Assembly: GCF_037975245.1 (NCBI RefSeq)
Contig: NC_092575.1
Coordinates: 8,150,001 to 8,214,000, forward strand
Direction: 5' to 3'
Source of the DNA: Apostichopus japonicus
Lineage: Eukaryota > Echinodermata > Holothuroidea > Aspidochirotida > Stichopodidae
DNA: 64,000 bases
Of this stretch, positions 12,921 through 26,245 are shown one piece after another (within the stretch, counting starts at the first letter, position 1; every line of letters begins with the position of its first letter). A program made the position numbers and the translations under genes. Under the pieces are notes generated by a model. It was given only the letters and a program-made list of their open reading frames with translations. It was not told the DNA's origin and did no database searches.

Positions 12921-15090
12921 GACCCTCTACAATTCTCCCTGGCAAAGACAGATCAACCAGGACAGTAAATCAAAAGTAATTTGTTCGCTTTCATGATTTA
13001 CTTTGGATGATATGTGTTCTCCTGTCCTAGATAAACAATTATCACTCTTTTCATTCACTGCTTTAAGAGGAACTGGAGTTTGAGCTTGCAGCTGTTGTTT
13101 TCTTACATACTGACAGGCTCACTTCACATTACAATCTTCATTTATGTGAAAACATTCCAATATGCATAAGATTCTAAAGTACAAAAAAATCTGATTTGTT
13201 CAAAAATTAAGTTGGATTTTACAGCCTAGAAGAGCTTCGTAGCGTTGGTGAGCTCTTTTCTACTCATTCTATGTGCCAGAAATACACACGCACCATTTGA
13301 GCTCATTGCACTAGTACTGTAATGCCAACAGTCATGGCACTCTTTGTGTTACCGGTCCATGCTGAAACCGCTGCACTCCAAATTTGGCAGAGCAAGTCAC
13401 ATGTATTATAAATGCTGCATTGCTAATGAGAATTCAGGCATACAAAACCTGAATGTAATCTCTTTCAAAATCGTTCCATGTTTGGCCATATTGTGACATT
13501 ATAAGAGATATATAGTTACTGTAGCAAGAAAAGTCTTATTTTATATTTTCATTTTTTTTTTATACTTTTGTCTGAGCATGTTCTGTTTATCACCTCCAGA
13601 CACTTAAACCACTTGAATCAATGCTTGCTGTTTTCTTTCACGAAAATTCACTTTGACACTTTGAAATTAATTTGTTAGAAGCTCAAGAAAGTAAAAGGAA
13701 GGAATAGTAGATATCGTAGGTGGAATCTCACATACTTTATAACATTTAGTGATGACAAGCCCTAGTTCAAATAAACCATATACTTATGGACTTATAGTGT
13801 TTGCAGGGTTTTCACACTCTGACCAATGTGACCTTTGAACTCCAACAAAACTAGAGAGTGTGAATTAAAGCTTTGCTTAATAAATTTATACACCACATAT
13901 GCCTCCTTTTAGGCCTTATGTTAACCAAAACCAGGGCAAAGTCTTTGTTGGTCAACGATCAAATTTCTGTAAGGAAGACCAAAATAAACTTTAGTAGTCG
14001 TACAGTGGATTAGTAAATCAAATTCAGATGGTGTTATAACTATGTAAACCCCAATTAAATTGGTATCATGCTCCATCACTCTGGAGATCCTAACATAATA
14101 CAAAAATAGTGACCAGGCCCATGATCCACCCGAAGGGAAGTTTTACCGCAAAGCTAGTGTTCTAATCAACAAACCTACATATCTCTCCTACATTTGTACA
14201 ACAAAGTCATTCTTTGTTATTTTTGTTGCATACTTTGGACCACCAAATTTTCTGTTTGGACAACCAAAAGGTAAGAATTGGAAACCAGAAAAAAAAATCT
14301 TTAAAACTTTGCCCTGACCTTTGACCTTACCTAAAATTAAGAAAAACAACAAACCCCCTCCAAAATATTGGGTTGTTGTATTCAATGGCTTCTACATGGT
14401 ACCCCTTAATGTAGAATGGCACATGCATGTCTTTCACACAATATCTGTAATATGCTAAATTAAAATACTGTCAATAGGTCATAAATGAAAAAGTGCCTTC
14501 CTAAAAACTGGAGAAGTATGAGCTGTTTGGAAGCTAATTGCCTTTTGTTACCGTTGCCATAATATCCTAGCCCCCCCCCCCCCACCACAGAGTTTCAGAC
14601 TTTCTTGTCAATTATCTGCATCTTAGGGATCTGGAACACATATTGATCAATAGTACTGTACTTGACAAAATCTGGAATGATTGTCCGGCCTGTGTTTGAT
14701 TTGTCATGGATTGACCCCCAAAATAAAAGAGTTCCTCTCCTTACAGCATGCTGACAAAGTTTGCACATATAACCTCTACAAACTTCACAGGACCTTTAAC
14801 AAAACTAAACAGGGTATCTGCTGAGTATGTGACTTAAAATACCAAGTACTGTACATGATCCGCACAAGGTATTTACATTGACAATCTCCAATAATCCTCG
14901 ACCACCAGCAAATGCAACACTCCCTCCTTATTTTAGAAGCATCCAATGACCATAACCACATAGATCTCTCAGGGACTGTTTAACATTACAGACATAGCCC
15001 ACTCGAAGTTCAGCCAGAAAACAAGATAAATTGATTTAGAAAGTTTACATTGGACCCATGCTTGGTATCAGACATTCAGATCCCCAGCTT
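12921..15090. other. no gene seen; includes fragmentary dispersed repeat around 13.9-14.4 kb
   Basis: Minus-strand frames at 13,921-14,103 and 14,188-14,385 look partly protein-like (EHDTNLIGVYIVITPSEFDL; GCPNRKFGGPKYATKITKND) but have no splice support and probably belong to an old repeat. A perfect TGACCTTTGACCT lies at 14,315-14,327. A C-rich run occurs at 14,572-14,583. Confidence 0.35.
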
Positions 15091-15091
15091 A

Positions 15092-15335
15092 ATAATAATA
15101 ATAATAAATGAACTTATAAAGCGCTAAAATCTACGAAGTATTCAATAGCGCTGTAAAACCCTAATAGAACGCCAACTTGAAAAAATGAGTCTTCAAGCAA
15201 GACTTGAACTGACTGAGAGTGGGAGAACTCCGCACAGATATGGGCAGACCATTCCAGTATCACCAAACAGGACATTGAGGTTTGACCACTAGGAGAAAAG
15301 GCTACAGTAGGTGCTGCCACTGCTTGTCAACTTAC
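15092..15335 (-). repeat. dispersed retroposon-like repeat with (TAA)n end
   Basis: Starts with (TAA)n at 15,092-15,107, followed by AAAGCGCT and AGCGCTGTAAAA motifs, then GAGTCTTCAAGCAAGACTTG. Repeats with paired AAAGCGC/GCGCT motifs next to a trinucleotide run are common in marine invertebrate genomes and look like 3' ends of non-LTR elements. A decayed relative starts near 32,690 (GCGCTTTACAAAC). Confidence 0.45.
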
Positions 15336-15339
15336 CCAC

Positions 15340-16850
15340 GTAACAAAAAAAAAACCTTCAAAGTTAGGGTCACCACTGATCTCGGGTCAACCATACCCCC
15401 CCCCACCTCCCTGCACTGCATTTAATAACAAATTTAACACCGATATGGGTCTGGTCCTTCCTCAATCCTTGTCTATCGCAGCCTTCACATCGCAGATGTT
15501 GATTGGCCTTTACACTTCAAATCTGAACTCAAACAAGGGGTTGAACCACATGCTCACAGTCTGATGTATATTGTGTAATTATCAATCCTGTACATGGTTT
15601 GGTCAAGTCAAAGTTGCAACCCAACACATAACACATCAACTGAGGTTTGGCAAGTGGGATAATGAGGGAGTCATTCAAGTAAAGAAATCAGTGCATTTAA
15701 AAAGATAATTCACAATGTACATAGATTGATCATGAGGGAATGCAAAATAAACATTTAAGGAGATATGTTGCAATAATTCAGTAAACCTAACAAAACATGA
15801 TTGAAACTTTGTAAACATTATGTCAGTCTCTGATGGTAAGGATTAACCTGAGAGTGGCTTAGGCCACATTAAAGCACACTGATCAGCTGACAGAAATGCA
15901 AAAACTTACTTTCTTTGTTAAGCTCTTCAGCTAACTTTAAGACAAAACAAGACCTGATATCTCTACAAAAAACCAATGAAAGAAAAACAGAGAGCAGTAA
16001 AAAGTATTTTTAGATCTCAACTTGTCAATCTACACATAATGCAGACAATTTATAATATTGTGCACAACGGATAAATAGAAGTGTTTCCTTTAGTCTCCTA
16101 CAGCCACACATGAACAGAACTGACCAATCAAACACAAGCTTCAACATCTGCTGTAGCAGTAACTCAAATAATGAGTCAATCCTTGCCAAAATTTCCTATT
16201 TTGTATTAAAGATTTGCTCCAGGAGACTGTGGACATCACATCACAAACCTTCCTCCATATTCAACCATCTATCCTGGTACCGTAGGAAAATAAAACACAT
16301 ATTTGCTGTTAATCAAAATGAAAGCAATGAAAACACAAATGTTAACTGTGAACACACAACTGTAATAGAGTAGGATTTAGTTCCTTGTTTGAAGTAGAGG
16401 GTTACAATCTCTTTTGTAAACTTTGCTTGTCTTTATCTAATCATTCCTTAATGGGAAGGACTATTTACTTGGCCCAAATCTCACCCATTTGACACTATTT
16501 TGAAGGTTTATCTTGTCCAAACTGTTTGCTCCATCAATTGACATCTTAAGTTTAACAACAAATTTGCTAATTAGAATGCTTGTCACCCTAAATGTCTGAC
16601 CAAACAATTCTATGTCCATTTACAGATGAATCATGGCACCAAACAGAAAACAGAAAACCTCAATTGGAAATAAATTGTCAAGTCTGAATCGCTGTACAAT
16701 AAGGAGGGGGGGGGGGGCTTTTGTTTTTACAAGTTTAAGGTTATACAATAATTCAGTTTCCTGAAGATGAGGTTCCGTTCGCAAAGCTAAAACGGATATA
16801 AAAGCAGTACCACTCTACACTGTAATTGAAAACGAAACTAGACAGAACCA
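15340..16850. other. no gene seen
   Basis: AT-rich sequence with poly-C (15,398-15,406) and poly-G (16,703-16,717) runs. A forward 87-codon frame at 16,110-16,373 has no splice or family support. Confidence 0.35.
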
Positions 16851-16859
16851 ACCCTTTTT

Positions 16860-17400
16860 CATTACGGTCGCATTGGCGACGACCATTCTCGGCTGGCGAT
16901 GAGAATTTCTTGAAAAATTAATGCTAGTCGCCAGACCTATAATACTGTGGCGATCAGTTTTTGCAACTGAAAATTTCACCAATGCTTTACAAAATAACGA
17001 AGGTACCCGCCCGACGTGGTACTACCCGGTTCCTAATTTATTACCCGAATCCTACGCAAAGTGTGATGCTTTTTTGGCAAACCGATGGTTAGGCTTAGCT
17101 AGATTTCCATTGACTTAGTGTGGTGTAAGTCTACCATGTGGTCGAAGATAACAGCAATAATGAAAGTATTCCATGGATATCTTATAACTGCGTCACAATT
17201 TCAGCTAATAAAAAGACGGCTAGGCTAGATTACCCTATTGACTTAGTGTGATGTTAGGCAACCATGTGGTTGAACGTAACAGCAATAATGAAAGTATTCC
17301 ATGGATATCTTATAACTGCTTCACAATTTCAGCAAGTAAACAGATGGTTAGGCTTAGCTAGATTTCCATTGACTTAGTGTGGTGTTAGGCTACCATGTGG
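16860..17400. repeat. TGGCGA/TCGCCA repeat followed by ~130-bp repeat units
   Basis: At 16,892-16,933 TGGCGATGAGAATTT and CTAGTCGCCA face each other as a short inverted repeat. From 17,084 a unit containing GGTTAGGCTTAGCTAGATTT, GACTTAGTGTGGTGT and AACAGCAATAATGAAAGTAT recurs near 17,217 and 17,346. A related TAGTCGCCA segment occurs at 18,036-18,120. Confidence 0.55.
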
Positions 17401-19308
17401 AAGAAATTATTATTTATTCATTCCTTTATTTCATAGAAGGAAAGGCTGACAAGGAATTTTATGAGATGTTTATGGGTTATAGACGGGATAACTAAAAAAT
17501 AATAATCGCAAGTGGCTTTTTACTAATCGTTTATTCCAAATGCGATCAAATTGCAATCTAGCGGCTAATGCGAACCATGGGGCTGCATATTAGATAGTAG
17601 TAGTAATAACTGTTTAAGAGCTAAATTGGATATTTATATGGTCTGATCCAATAGACGTGGAGAGCAAGCATAATCAGCGGCAGCAGTGTGATGTTAGTAG
17701 TAATGTTAATTATATGAAGTTATTAACAAGTTAATGAAAGAAACAAAAGCAAATAGAAATTATTGAGGAAGGTTTTATACCTTATCTTACACCTATGTAT
17801 TTGAACATGAAAACATAAAGTAAGATATTTTTCACCGTACCCATTTTGTTAGAAAATAATATACATTAGCCTATGTCATTATTTTAAAATCAAAATGTAC
17901 TACTAGCCACTGTCATCAGTACTAACTACTGTACTAGCTTTAAAGTTCAACGTTAGTGTAGTCAGCACTGACAGTAGTGCTAATCGATGTTGAGCCTAGG
18001 CCTAGTGCTTTTTGTACTAATATTTAGCATATCAAAGTGGCGATCACATTTTCATTCTGGGCGACCAGAATTTGGGAAAAATAAAGATCTAGTCGCCACA
18101 GGATTTTCCTCCTGGCGACCTCATTCACTGGGGAATGAAAATGGGTTGGAGAGAACTCTAGAGTATTATTTTTCTTCAAATCATTCTCACCATTAGACAT
18201 AATACAATATTTGCATAATGTATTGGATGACACTCAAATCTTCACATTTCCCAAATCGTCAATAGTTAGAAATATAAAGAAGTTAGAAAGTTACGTAAGC
18301 TTGTACAGGTGCATGTTGCTTTGAATCTGTCAGACAACCTGGTGATAGCAAAACTTGATCTTTAAATGAAAGACTACTGTAGGTACTTGAAAACTTTTAT
18401 TGCCTGTAAAAATTACAACATAATTGATAGACTTTGGCAGAAAGTTCAAATGTTTACAACCCAAGATATAAGGCATTACATTTTTCATAGGGCAAAGTTT
18501 TGCTTACTTGCTTTATGTAGCCAGATGCTCAGTGTAGCTGAGGCCATATGACATCTGCCTCTTATTCAATTATATAACTTATCATGGCTTGGTAAGAATG
18601 GTGCAGTAACAACAAGCCAACACTTAACACAGCATACAGGAAAGTTAAATACTGATATCACAATAGTTGTATGTTAGAAGCTAATATCAGAGATGACAGT
18701 TGGATGTTTGTGGTGTTAGGCTTGCTCCTAAGATGAGAGACTTTTTGCATGATCTTAATTAGAGCAGAGAACTTCACGAAATGAGAGTATGAATATTTGA
18801 TCTCAAATACAGTATGGGGCAAGGAGAGTTGTGAAAAATGACAGAAAACTGTTTACAGTGACAGGGGCTCATGAACCAATTATTGCAGTCACATTTTCAA
18901 AATGTTAGCTACCAATGACCTAGCTTTTGTAGTTTACAGAAACTTCAAGGTTTTCAGGCTCTGTACAAATATTTGTGAAGTTTTTTTATTATTTCCAAAA
19001 GTAACATTCTTGACACCTAAAGCATCATACATGTTTCCGATGTTTGAAAATCCTTTGTCTGATTTATTTTAAGATCTGCTATATGATGTGGTTTAGTGCA
19101 GGGAACCATATTTGTGCAGTTTTGAAAATATATCACAATTCCCCAGACTACAAATCAAACTTTCGTTCAGTATCAACTTAAGTATCATCTGAAAGTTACT
19201 TTAAATGTTTAAACATATGTAAATTTCTCCAACTATTATTAAAGTGGTTTGCCAAAAATCTGAGATATCACAAAACTGGCAAAAAAAGATTGTAATAAAA
19301 TTAGCAAC
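17401..19308. other. no gene seen
   Basis: AT-rich sequence apart from the TAGTCGCCA-containing segment at 18,036-18,120. Short frames at 17,987-18,233 overlap that repeat on both strands. Confidence 0.35.
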
Positions 19309-19414
19309 CTTCACTAAAAGAGATTTACTCCTCTCTAGATGAGGCAATCTCAGTAGAAGTCTGTTTTCTCGACCATGAATAGCTTGGTTAATGGCTAGCT
19401 GCTCCATTGACCGA
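19309..19414 (-). CDS. candidate internal exon, unidentified minus-strand gene
   Basis: 106 nt on the minus strand after acceptor TTATTCTAG, ending at donor GTTGCT (a weak site). The reading enters with one base of a split codon, then gives 35 codons. The product is Leu-rich and charged: MEQLAINQAIHGRENRLLLR, then LPHLERSKSLLVK, which reads like an alpha-helical segment. Family not recognised. Its entry phase does not match the exit of the candidate at 24,485, so at least one exon in between was not found. Confidence 0.45.
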
Positions 19415-21640
19415 CTAGAATAAGCTAATTAAAGGTCACTTTGTAAAATTAAGGCATCTAAATCCTCCTTTTGAAAGTAACTAAATGGCTTTTAGGGTTG
19501 CAGAGACCTTACAAAGACTGGTTATACCTTTTCACACAGCTGTATTTTACCTTGTATGATGAAAGAGCCATTAGTTCATAGACAAAATTTGGAAATCATG
19601 CCAGAGCAAAATAACCTTGCACTTTCCTCATCTTTCTTCTCCTCGGGAAGGAAGATGAGAGTCTGTTACAGAACGGCAAATCTAATTTAAAAGAATGCTG
19701 GATAGAAACTGCTTCATCTGGCAAACTAAAGCTGTGCTAAAGAAATCAGAGAGGACTGCTTATTGCAAAAGAATAAACAAATCAGACATTCATTTCTCTG
19801 AAACTTGAAGGGAGGGAATACTATGAGAGCAAATTTCCTTGACGGTGTAACCTTGAGGTAGTGATTGCAATCAAGCATACTGTATGGATGAGAGTGTAAT
19901 CATCTTAGAAGGCTCTTTATCAATCACCATTTCCTGAGAAACATTTCAAAGGAGTAAGTGAGTCAAGAACAAAATCAAGCAGAAATCATTTTAGTTTTCA
20001 TGTGTAAGAGGATAATGTCTTGGCCCCCAATACAATTTTATTTTTATTTCTTGATATGCAGGGTTTTAGAAAGTATCACAGCGGTTGAATGAGTCTGAGT
20101 CTGCCCAGTTGTACTACAGTATGACGCTATTACTGTGACCATGTCTGGAGATCAACTACATATGCTTATTTCTTCTAGTCTCTTCAAGCTGATCCCAATG
20201 CATATATTTCTTTACTTCTGAAAACTACTAAATTACTTTAATATGCTTTAAAATATGATTTTGGATGGCTTGTAGTATGTATCATCATATTTCATTGGTA
20301 CAATATTCTATTGTTGTATGCAGATGGTGGTGGTCCAGTTAGTGCTAGGAACTCTCTGAGGATATGTAAACCCAATCGGGATCTTCATATTTCTACCGAG
20401 GGCACTGTTGTTTTGGTCCTAATGCAGATTCAACGGGCTAGTTGTGAAAAAATGTTTCAAAAAATCTCATCTTCAAAAATCACAAATGAAAATTGCATAT
20501 ACACCACTAATGTTCAACTAGGAATTGCTGTATATTTCAGAGGCTTCCATACAATGTTTGCTGAACCTAAAAGCTTAAACTCAGTGGACATAATTGAGAA
20601 TATGTCAAAGAAGCTTTCTGATTGGTTGATGATTATACGTGTGTAAAGTTGCCAAACAAACGATTGGCAACATTCATTCCTAAAATGTACTAGTTATGAG
20701 TGGTAAAAACCATATATTAGCTTGAATATGTCACAGGATGTGTGAAGTAGGGAATGTACAGGTTAAGTTTGCCCAGAAGTGTCGATCAGAGATACCTCAA
20801 AGGATTACTCAGTGATTGTAACTTGTCAAGTTTTGAGGAACTAGCTAAGAGCCACATGACAGCGCCCTCTATTGATTTAGGACATGGCTGGAGATCCCCA
20901 ATAAGAGAGTACTACTTTAAGTGAACATTAGCAAGTAGACTTAGCCAATTAGACTTCATATTAAGGACAGGAGGAGGAGGTGAAAAGCCATTGAAGGGAC
21001 AGTGGTGAAAGTGGGGAACCTGCAAGCAACCAAGACCACCAAATTCTGAAACAGTAAATAATATATACCCATGACAGGTGAGATTTGTGTCAATTTGAGT
21101 AGATTATAGAAAATTGATGCACTTTACAACATGTCTGTCTCTTAAAAGGTTCCTACTGCATTATAGTTTTGGTGATTGGCAAAATATTAGACGAGGTATA
21201 TGTCATGCTTTAGATGCACTGACTGACAGTTCGTAACCTTTTTTTTATTTTTGTTTAGTGGTAATATTTCATGCAGCAGCTATTATGTCTTTTAATTTTC
21301 TCTAAGGAATGGTACAACCTTCAAAGCTACATCTCCAGCAATGACACTGGCCAAGCATGAAACATGACAAGCTTGACAGGAAGGGGTGATGAAGGCCATT
21401 TCACAGCTGACTGAAGCTATCTATTGGTAAATAATCTGGCTATATCATTCTGCTTTCTCTCCCTTAAAGACATCTGATCAACTTTGGGAAAAAGAGAAAA
21501 GCAAGGATATAGAAGATTAGCAACTTGCTTAACTTACTCAAACTGTTGCATGACTTCACATTTAGCTGTAGTAAATGGTCTGTCATCAGCTTAACTTATG
21601 GCGCCATAAATCTTTGAACTTGGATCGTCTTTTTATGTCG
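19415..21640. other. no gene assigned; intron-like
   Basis: Contains a forward 111-codon frame at 20,311-20,646 without splice or motif support. On the minus strand near 20,930-21,025 a short Pro-rich stretch follows a good acceptor, but its donor is weak, so I do not call it. Confidence 0.35.
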
Positions 21641-23070
21641 GATCATTTGATAGATTACATTCACTGGCACTATCAGTAGGCACTTTACTGACATACTGAC
21701 TTTGAAGTCAGAATTTGATTAATTCATTAATATCATTGGTCACTTGCAGACTAAGGTCACTTTACGGAGACATTGGTATAATAACTCTAATCAATTGATT
21801 AAGACTATGACTACTTGTACAATCAGTAGTCACTTTACTGGGATCTGACCGTATATGACCTTATTGGACCTGATCCAGACCTGATCGCATAAAGAGTACA
21901 GTCAGTTAGTCCCTTTACTGTGATCTGACCTCATATGTCAGAATCTGATCACTTAAAGAGTACAGTCAGTTAGTCCCTTTACTGGGATCTGATCTTACAT
22001 GTCAGAATCTGATCACATAAAGAGTACAGTCAGTTAGTCCCTTTACTGGGATCTGATCTTACATGTCAGAATCTGATCAATTAAAGAGTACAGTCAGTTC
22101 CTTTACTGGGATCTGACCTCATATGTCAGAATCTGATCACTTAAAGAGTACAGTCAGTTAGTCCCTTTACTGGGATCTGATCTTACATGTCAGAATCTGA
22201 TCAATTAAAGGGTACAGTCAGTTAGTCCCTTCACTTGGATCTGATCTTACATGTCAGAATCTGATCACTTAAAGAGTACATTCAGTTAGTCCCTTTACTG
22301 GGATCTGATCTTACATGTCAGAATCTGATCACATAAAGAGTACAGTCAGTTAGTCCCTTTACTGTGATCTGATCTTACATGTCAGAATCTGATCAATTAA
22401 AGGGTACAGTCAGTTAGTCCCTTCACTTGGATCTGATCTTACATGTCAGAATCTGATCACATAAAGAGTACAGTCAGTTAGTCCCTTTACTGGGATCTGA
22501 TCTTACATGTCAGAATCTGATCACATAAAGAGTACAGTCAGTTAGTCCCTTTACTGGGATCTGATCTTACATGTCAGAATCTGATCAATTAAAGGGTACA
22601 GTCAGTTAGTCCCTTCACTTGGATCTGATCTTACATGTCAGAATCTGATCACATAAAGAGTACAGTCAGTTAGTCCCTTTACTGTGATCTGATCTTACAT
22701 GTCAGAATCTGATCACTTAAAGAGTACAGTCAGTTAGTCCCTTTACTGTGATCTGATCTTACATGTCAGAATCTGATCAATTAAAGAGTACAGTCAGTTA
22801 GTCCCTTTACTGGGATCTGATCTTACATGTCAGAATCTGATCACTTAAAGAGCACAGTCAGTTAGTCCCTTCACTGGGATCTGATCTTACATGTCAGAAT
22901 CTGATCACTTAAAGAGTACAGTCAGTTCCTTTACTGGGATCTGACCTCATATGTCAGAATCTGATCACTTAAAGAGTACAGTAAGTTAGCCCCTTTACAA
23001 GGATCTAATCTTATATATCAGTATCTGATCACTGAAAGAGCACAGTCAGTTAGTCTCTTCATGAATTTGT
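21640..23070. repeat. 64-bp satellite (array A) with ~192-bp trimeric order
   Basis: About 18 copies of a 64-bp unit containing AGAGTACAGTCAGTTAGTCC, CTTTACTGGGATCTGATC and TTACATGTCAGAATCTGATC. Regular from 21,890; degenerate copies reach back to about 21,640. A variant with GGGTACAG and CTTCACTTGG recurs near 22,206, 22,400 and 22,592, so every third unit is marked: a 192-bp higher-order repeat. Confidence 0.9.
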
Positions 23071-23089
23071 GTTTACTCAACCAGATTAT

Positions 23090-23760
23090 CCTTACATTGA
23101 GATTACAATCACTTGCAGACTCAGTATTTATTGTACCTGGACATTAATCTCTGATCTCAGGGTATGATCACTTGATTAAAATTTAGGTTACTCTCAGACT
23201 CAATAGTCACTTATGGATCTGAGAATCACTCAACTAGAGTTGATCATTTCATTGAGATAACAGTCACTCACAGACTCAATAGTCACTTTATGGATCTGAG
23301 AATAGAGTTGATCATTGAGATTACAATCAATTGCAGACTCAATAGTGACTTTATGGATCTGAGAATCACTCAACTAGAGTTGATCATTTCATTGAGATAA
23401 CAGTCACTCACAGACTCAATAGTCACTTTATGGATCTGAGAATAGAGTTGATCATTGAGATTACAATCAATTGCAGACTCAATAGTGACTTTATGGATCT
23501 GAGAATCATTCAACTAGAGTTGATCATTGAGATTACAATCAATTGCAGACTCAATAGTGACTTTATGGATCTGAGAATCACTCAACTAGAGTTGATCATT
23601 TCATTGAGATAACAGTCACTCACAGACTCAATAGTCACTTTATGGATCTGAGAATCACTCAACTAGAGTTGATCATTGAGATTTAAATCAATTGCAGACT
23701 CAATATTGACTTCATGTACTGTGATCAATTAATTTGAGTTGATCATTTCATTGTTACAAT
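23090..23760. repeat. 65/75-bp alternating satellite (array B), related to array A
   Basis: Units contain GACTCAATAGTCACTTTATG, GATCTGAGAATCACTCAAC and AGAGTTGATCATTTCATTG. The GGATCTGAG anchor recurs at alternating 75- and 65-bp spacing, giving a ~140-bp dimer. Shared blocks AGTCACTTTA, GGATCTGA, GAATC and TGATCA align in order with array A. A 60-codon forward frame here is a repeat artefact. Confidence 0.85.
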
Positions 23761-23764
23761 ATAA

Positions 23765-24484
23765 TATGAATCACATAGAAGCCTAAACACTGATTCATAT
23801 AGTAAGGCAAATTCTACATTAACTACTTGAAATGAAAACTTGCTTAAATTGAAACGAACTATGCGATTCAATAACATTGGATAATGGCACGAAACGATCT
23901 TCAGGCTGAATTAAAAATGCTACTTTAACATATTGATTTTTGCTCATTTATATTACCATACAAATGATACAATGTACATGTATGTGTAGTGGTCAAATTG
24001 AGGAAATCTTTTAACCATTAAGACTACTGAGCATACTGTAGTTTATGTTCATGTTATTCTTGGAAATGAATGTAATAATTCATTATTAATGAATGAAATA
24101 ATGAATGTAATAATATGTAATTATTAGTACATAGAACAATTCTTTAAGAAACAGACTGGCATCAAAGTATGTATTTGTAACACAGTTTCTCTTTAACCAA
24201 AGTGAACATAATGTGCAGATTAAGGTAAAATGGGATAAAATAGTTTTATTATTTACCAGCTCAACCAATCATGGATGACTAACATCAAATTAAGTAGTTC
24301 TATTGTATGTGATCTATATACTTTGTCCAATCTTTTGAGTATGTGTGGCCTGCAGTGTTGTTCCAGTTGGACAATTAAGAGAAATTTCATGTCTGTTTCC
24401 ACAAATACATTTCATCAATATCCTTAAATGGTCCATTGAAGAAACAATTACACGCTCCAATGAGCATGTCCAAGACTACTATAC
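23765..24484. other. no gene seen
   Basis: AT-rich, with local repeats of TGAATGAAATAATGAATG at 24,067-24,110. Nothing else supported. Confidence 0.35.
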
Positions 24485-24562
24485 CATGACTGAGCCATCA
24501 TTATCATTATCATCATCATCATCCCTCCAGGCAGATACGGCTAGTACCAGGTTCAATGACTT
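24485..24562 (-). CDS. candidate small exon with Asp-rich run
   Basis: 78 nt on the minus strand after acceptor TTCTGTTTAG, with donor GTATAG, phase 0 to 0. It encodes 26 residues: KSLNLVLAVSAWR followed by an Asp/Asn run from a (GAT)n-type repeat. The trinucleotide run lowers confidence, because a microsatellite could mimic it. Confidence 0.35.
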
Positions 24563-26012
24563 CTAAACAGAAGAGTTGTTTTGCTACAATGAAAGGCTAC
24601 TCTCATGGAAGTCTTTGACAGTAACCTAACTTTTAAACTTCATAAAAAAAAAACTTGGACAAAGAATTTACCTTCAATAAAACAAATAACAAGTTGAGAA
24701 GACATTCATCAATGCTACTAGAGCTTAACCATATCACATTTCTATTACCTTCAGTGACTACTGTACCTTAAGAGAAGTAATCAACAAAATCTCTCTTAAT
24801 CTTTACAAATGTGTTAAAACACTTTGGTCGTGCATTTTTGCAAAATTGCATGAGGAGAATAAGAAATTAAATGAGATTTATTTAGTCAATATACAGTACT
24901 AGCAGATCAATCAATGGAGGATGATTAGAAACTGAGCATAATGTGAATAAAAGAAATTAATAAATTCAACATTATTTTCTTCAGTTTATGTTGAATTTAT
25001 GACTATAAGTCAAAGATATATTCAAGGCCAGTTTCTGATCTTAATCCATGAATTTATAACAAATAACTTCAAAATCTTTGTCGAAGTAGAAAGTAGTTAC
25101 CCCTATAACTGTAACATTTTTCTTTTGTCATTTATCTCACTTTTATTTATGAAAAATAGACAGCTCTGTCAACAATTATGCCAAGGTATTCTTGTGAAGG
25201 TAAATCTCTATATCAAATATTCATACAGATCGGATGAAGAAACGACAATATTAAAATCATGTCTGCACATTAATAACAAATCCTTTTAAAGTAGCTGTAA
25301 GCAGCATCTCTTTTCTGTATCTTTTCAGTATTTTTTTTGTCTTGATGTCAGAAACAAGCCAAAGCAAAAACATAAATCATTCTGATTTAAGATGCAGGCA
25401 AATTAACTCTATGAAAAAGTAATAAGCTTTCTTGAAATCAGTGTTACATTTGTCATCAGCTTTGCATTTGTAATTAACAAAATAATTCAAAAGAAGCCAT
25501 TAGTATGAAAGAGGAGCTTCTGTATGTGCCCATGAACCAAAACCTTAAATCATTCTGTCAGAGCCTTAACTAATTTTGCTCTTAATTATATGATTCATAT
25601 CGCATAATGTAAATATTGATAATTATGCCACGAATGTGATGTGGGTACTCTTTGAACAAACTGTAATGGAAGATGACTTTCAAACTCTCTCAGATGGTCA
25701 AACTTGTAGATATTTTACCTCTTTGATTTTTCTTGAAGGTAGGAGTGCAAAGGGAAGGTGAGAGGACTTAAATAAACCATAATAAACCAGATGCTTCTAA
25801 GTTGCAATTTTAAATAAAAGCTTAAATGTTATTATTTCTATGTAAAAAAACACTTTAATGACATGTTTTCTTCAATTATCAGAATTGGTTAAGGTCCTCC
25901 TTCAAGTGTTAGAATCTTTCTTTGCTGTCAATCAGTATGCTAATGTTGTTTGCTAGAGTCTGACAGTTAGATGTAAAGCTAGCTAAGAGCATAATTTGAC
26001 AACATTGGGAAC
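24563..26012. other. no gene seen; intron-like
   Basis: A forward 96-codon frame at 24,999-25,289 is AT-rich and unsupported. No exon borders that I trust. Confidence 0.35.
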
Positions 26013-26177
26013 CTTGGATGCAAATGTAATGAGCAATTGTTGCATCTTATTATGTGGACCAATCCTGGGATAATTCCCATTGACATCAAATGGTTTAGAT
26101 CCTTCAAGGTAAGTTATCTTCATTTCCTTGAACAAAACGGTAAGCTGCCAAACAAAGGTAGTCCATGAAGACTGAAC
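26013..26177 (-). CDS. candidate internal exon, unidentified minus-strand gene
   Basis: 165 nt on the minus strand between acceptor CATTGTTTCAG and donor GTTCCC (weak), phase 0 to 0, 55 codons. The product has a Trp-rich start (SSWTTFVWQLTVLFKEMK) and a polar half (KPFDVNGNYPRIGPHNKMQQ). Amino-acid composition looks like genuine protein. The family is not recognised. The neighbouring candidates at 24,485 and 27,745 lie on the same strand. Confidence 0.45.
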
Positions 26178-26245
26178 CTGAAACAATGACATTAGGCATC
26201 AAGTTTGCCACAACAACAAAAAAACAATTGTAACAAGTTACTCAG

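Noticed and set aside
20311-20646. 111-codon forward frame
   Set aside because: No splice signals, motif or repeat relation; length is within chance for 64 kb of six-frame sequence.
21890-23070. CRISPR-like array
   Set aside because: Regular direct repeats but no unique spacers, eukaryotic context and a satellite unit with higher-order structure.
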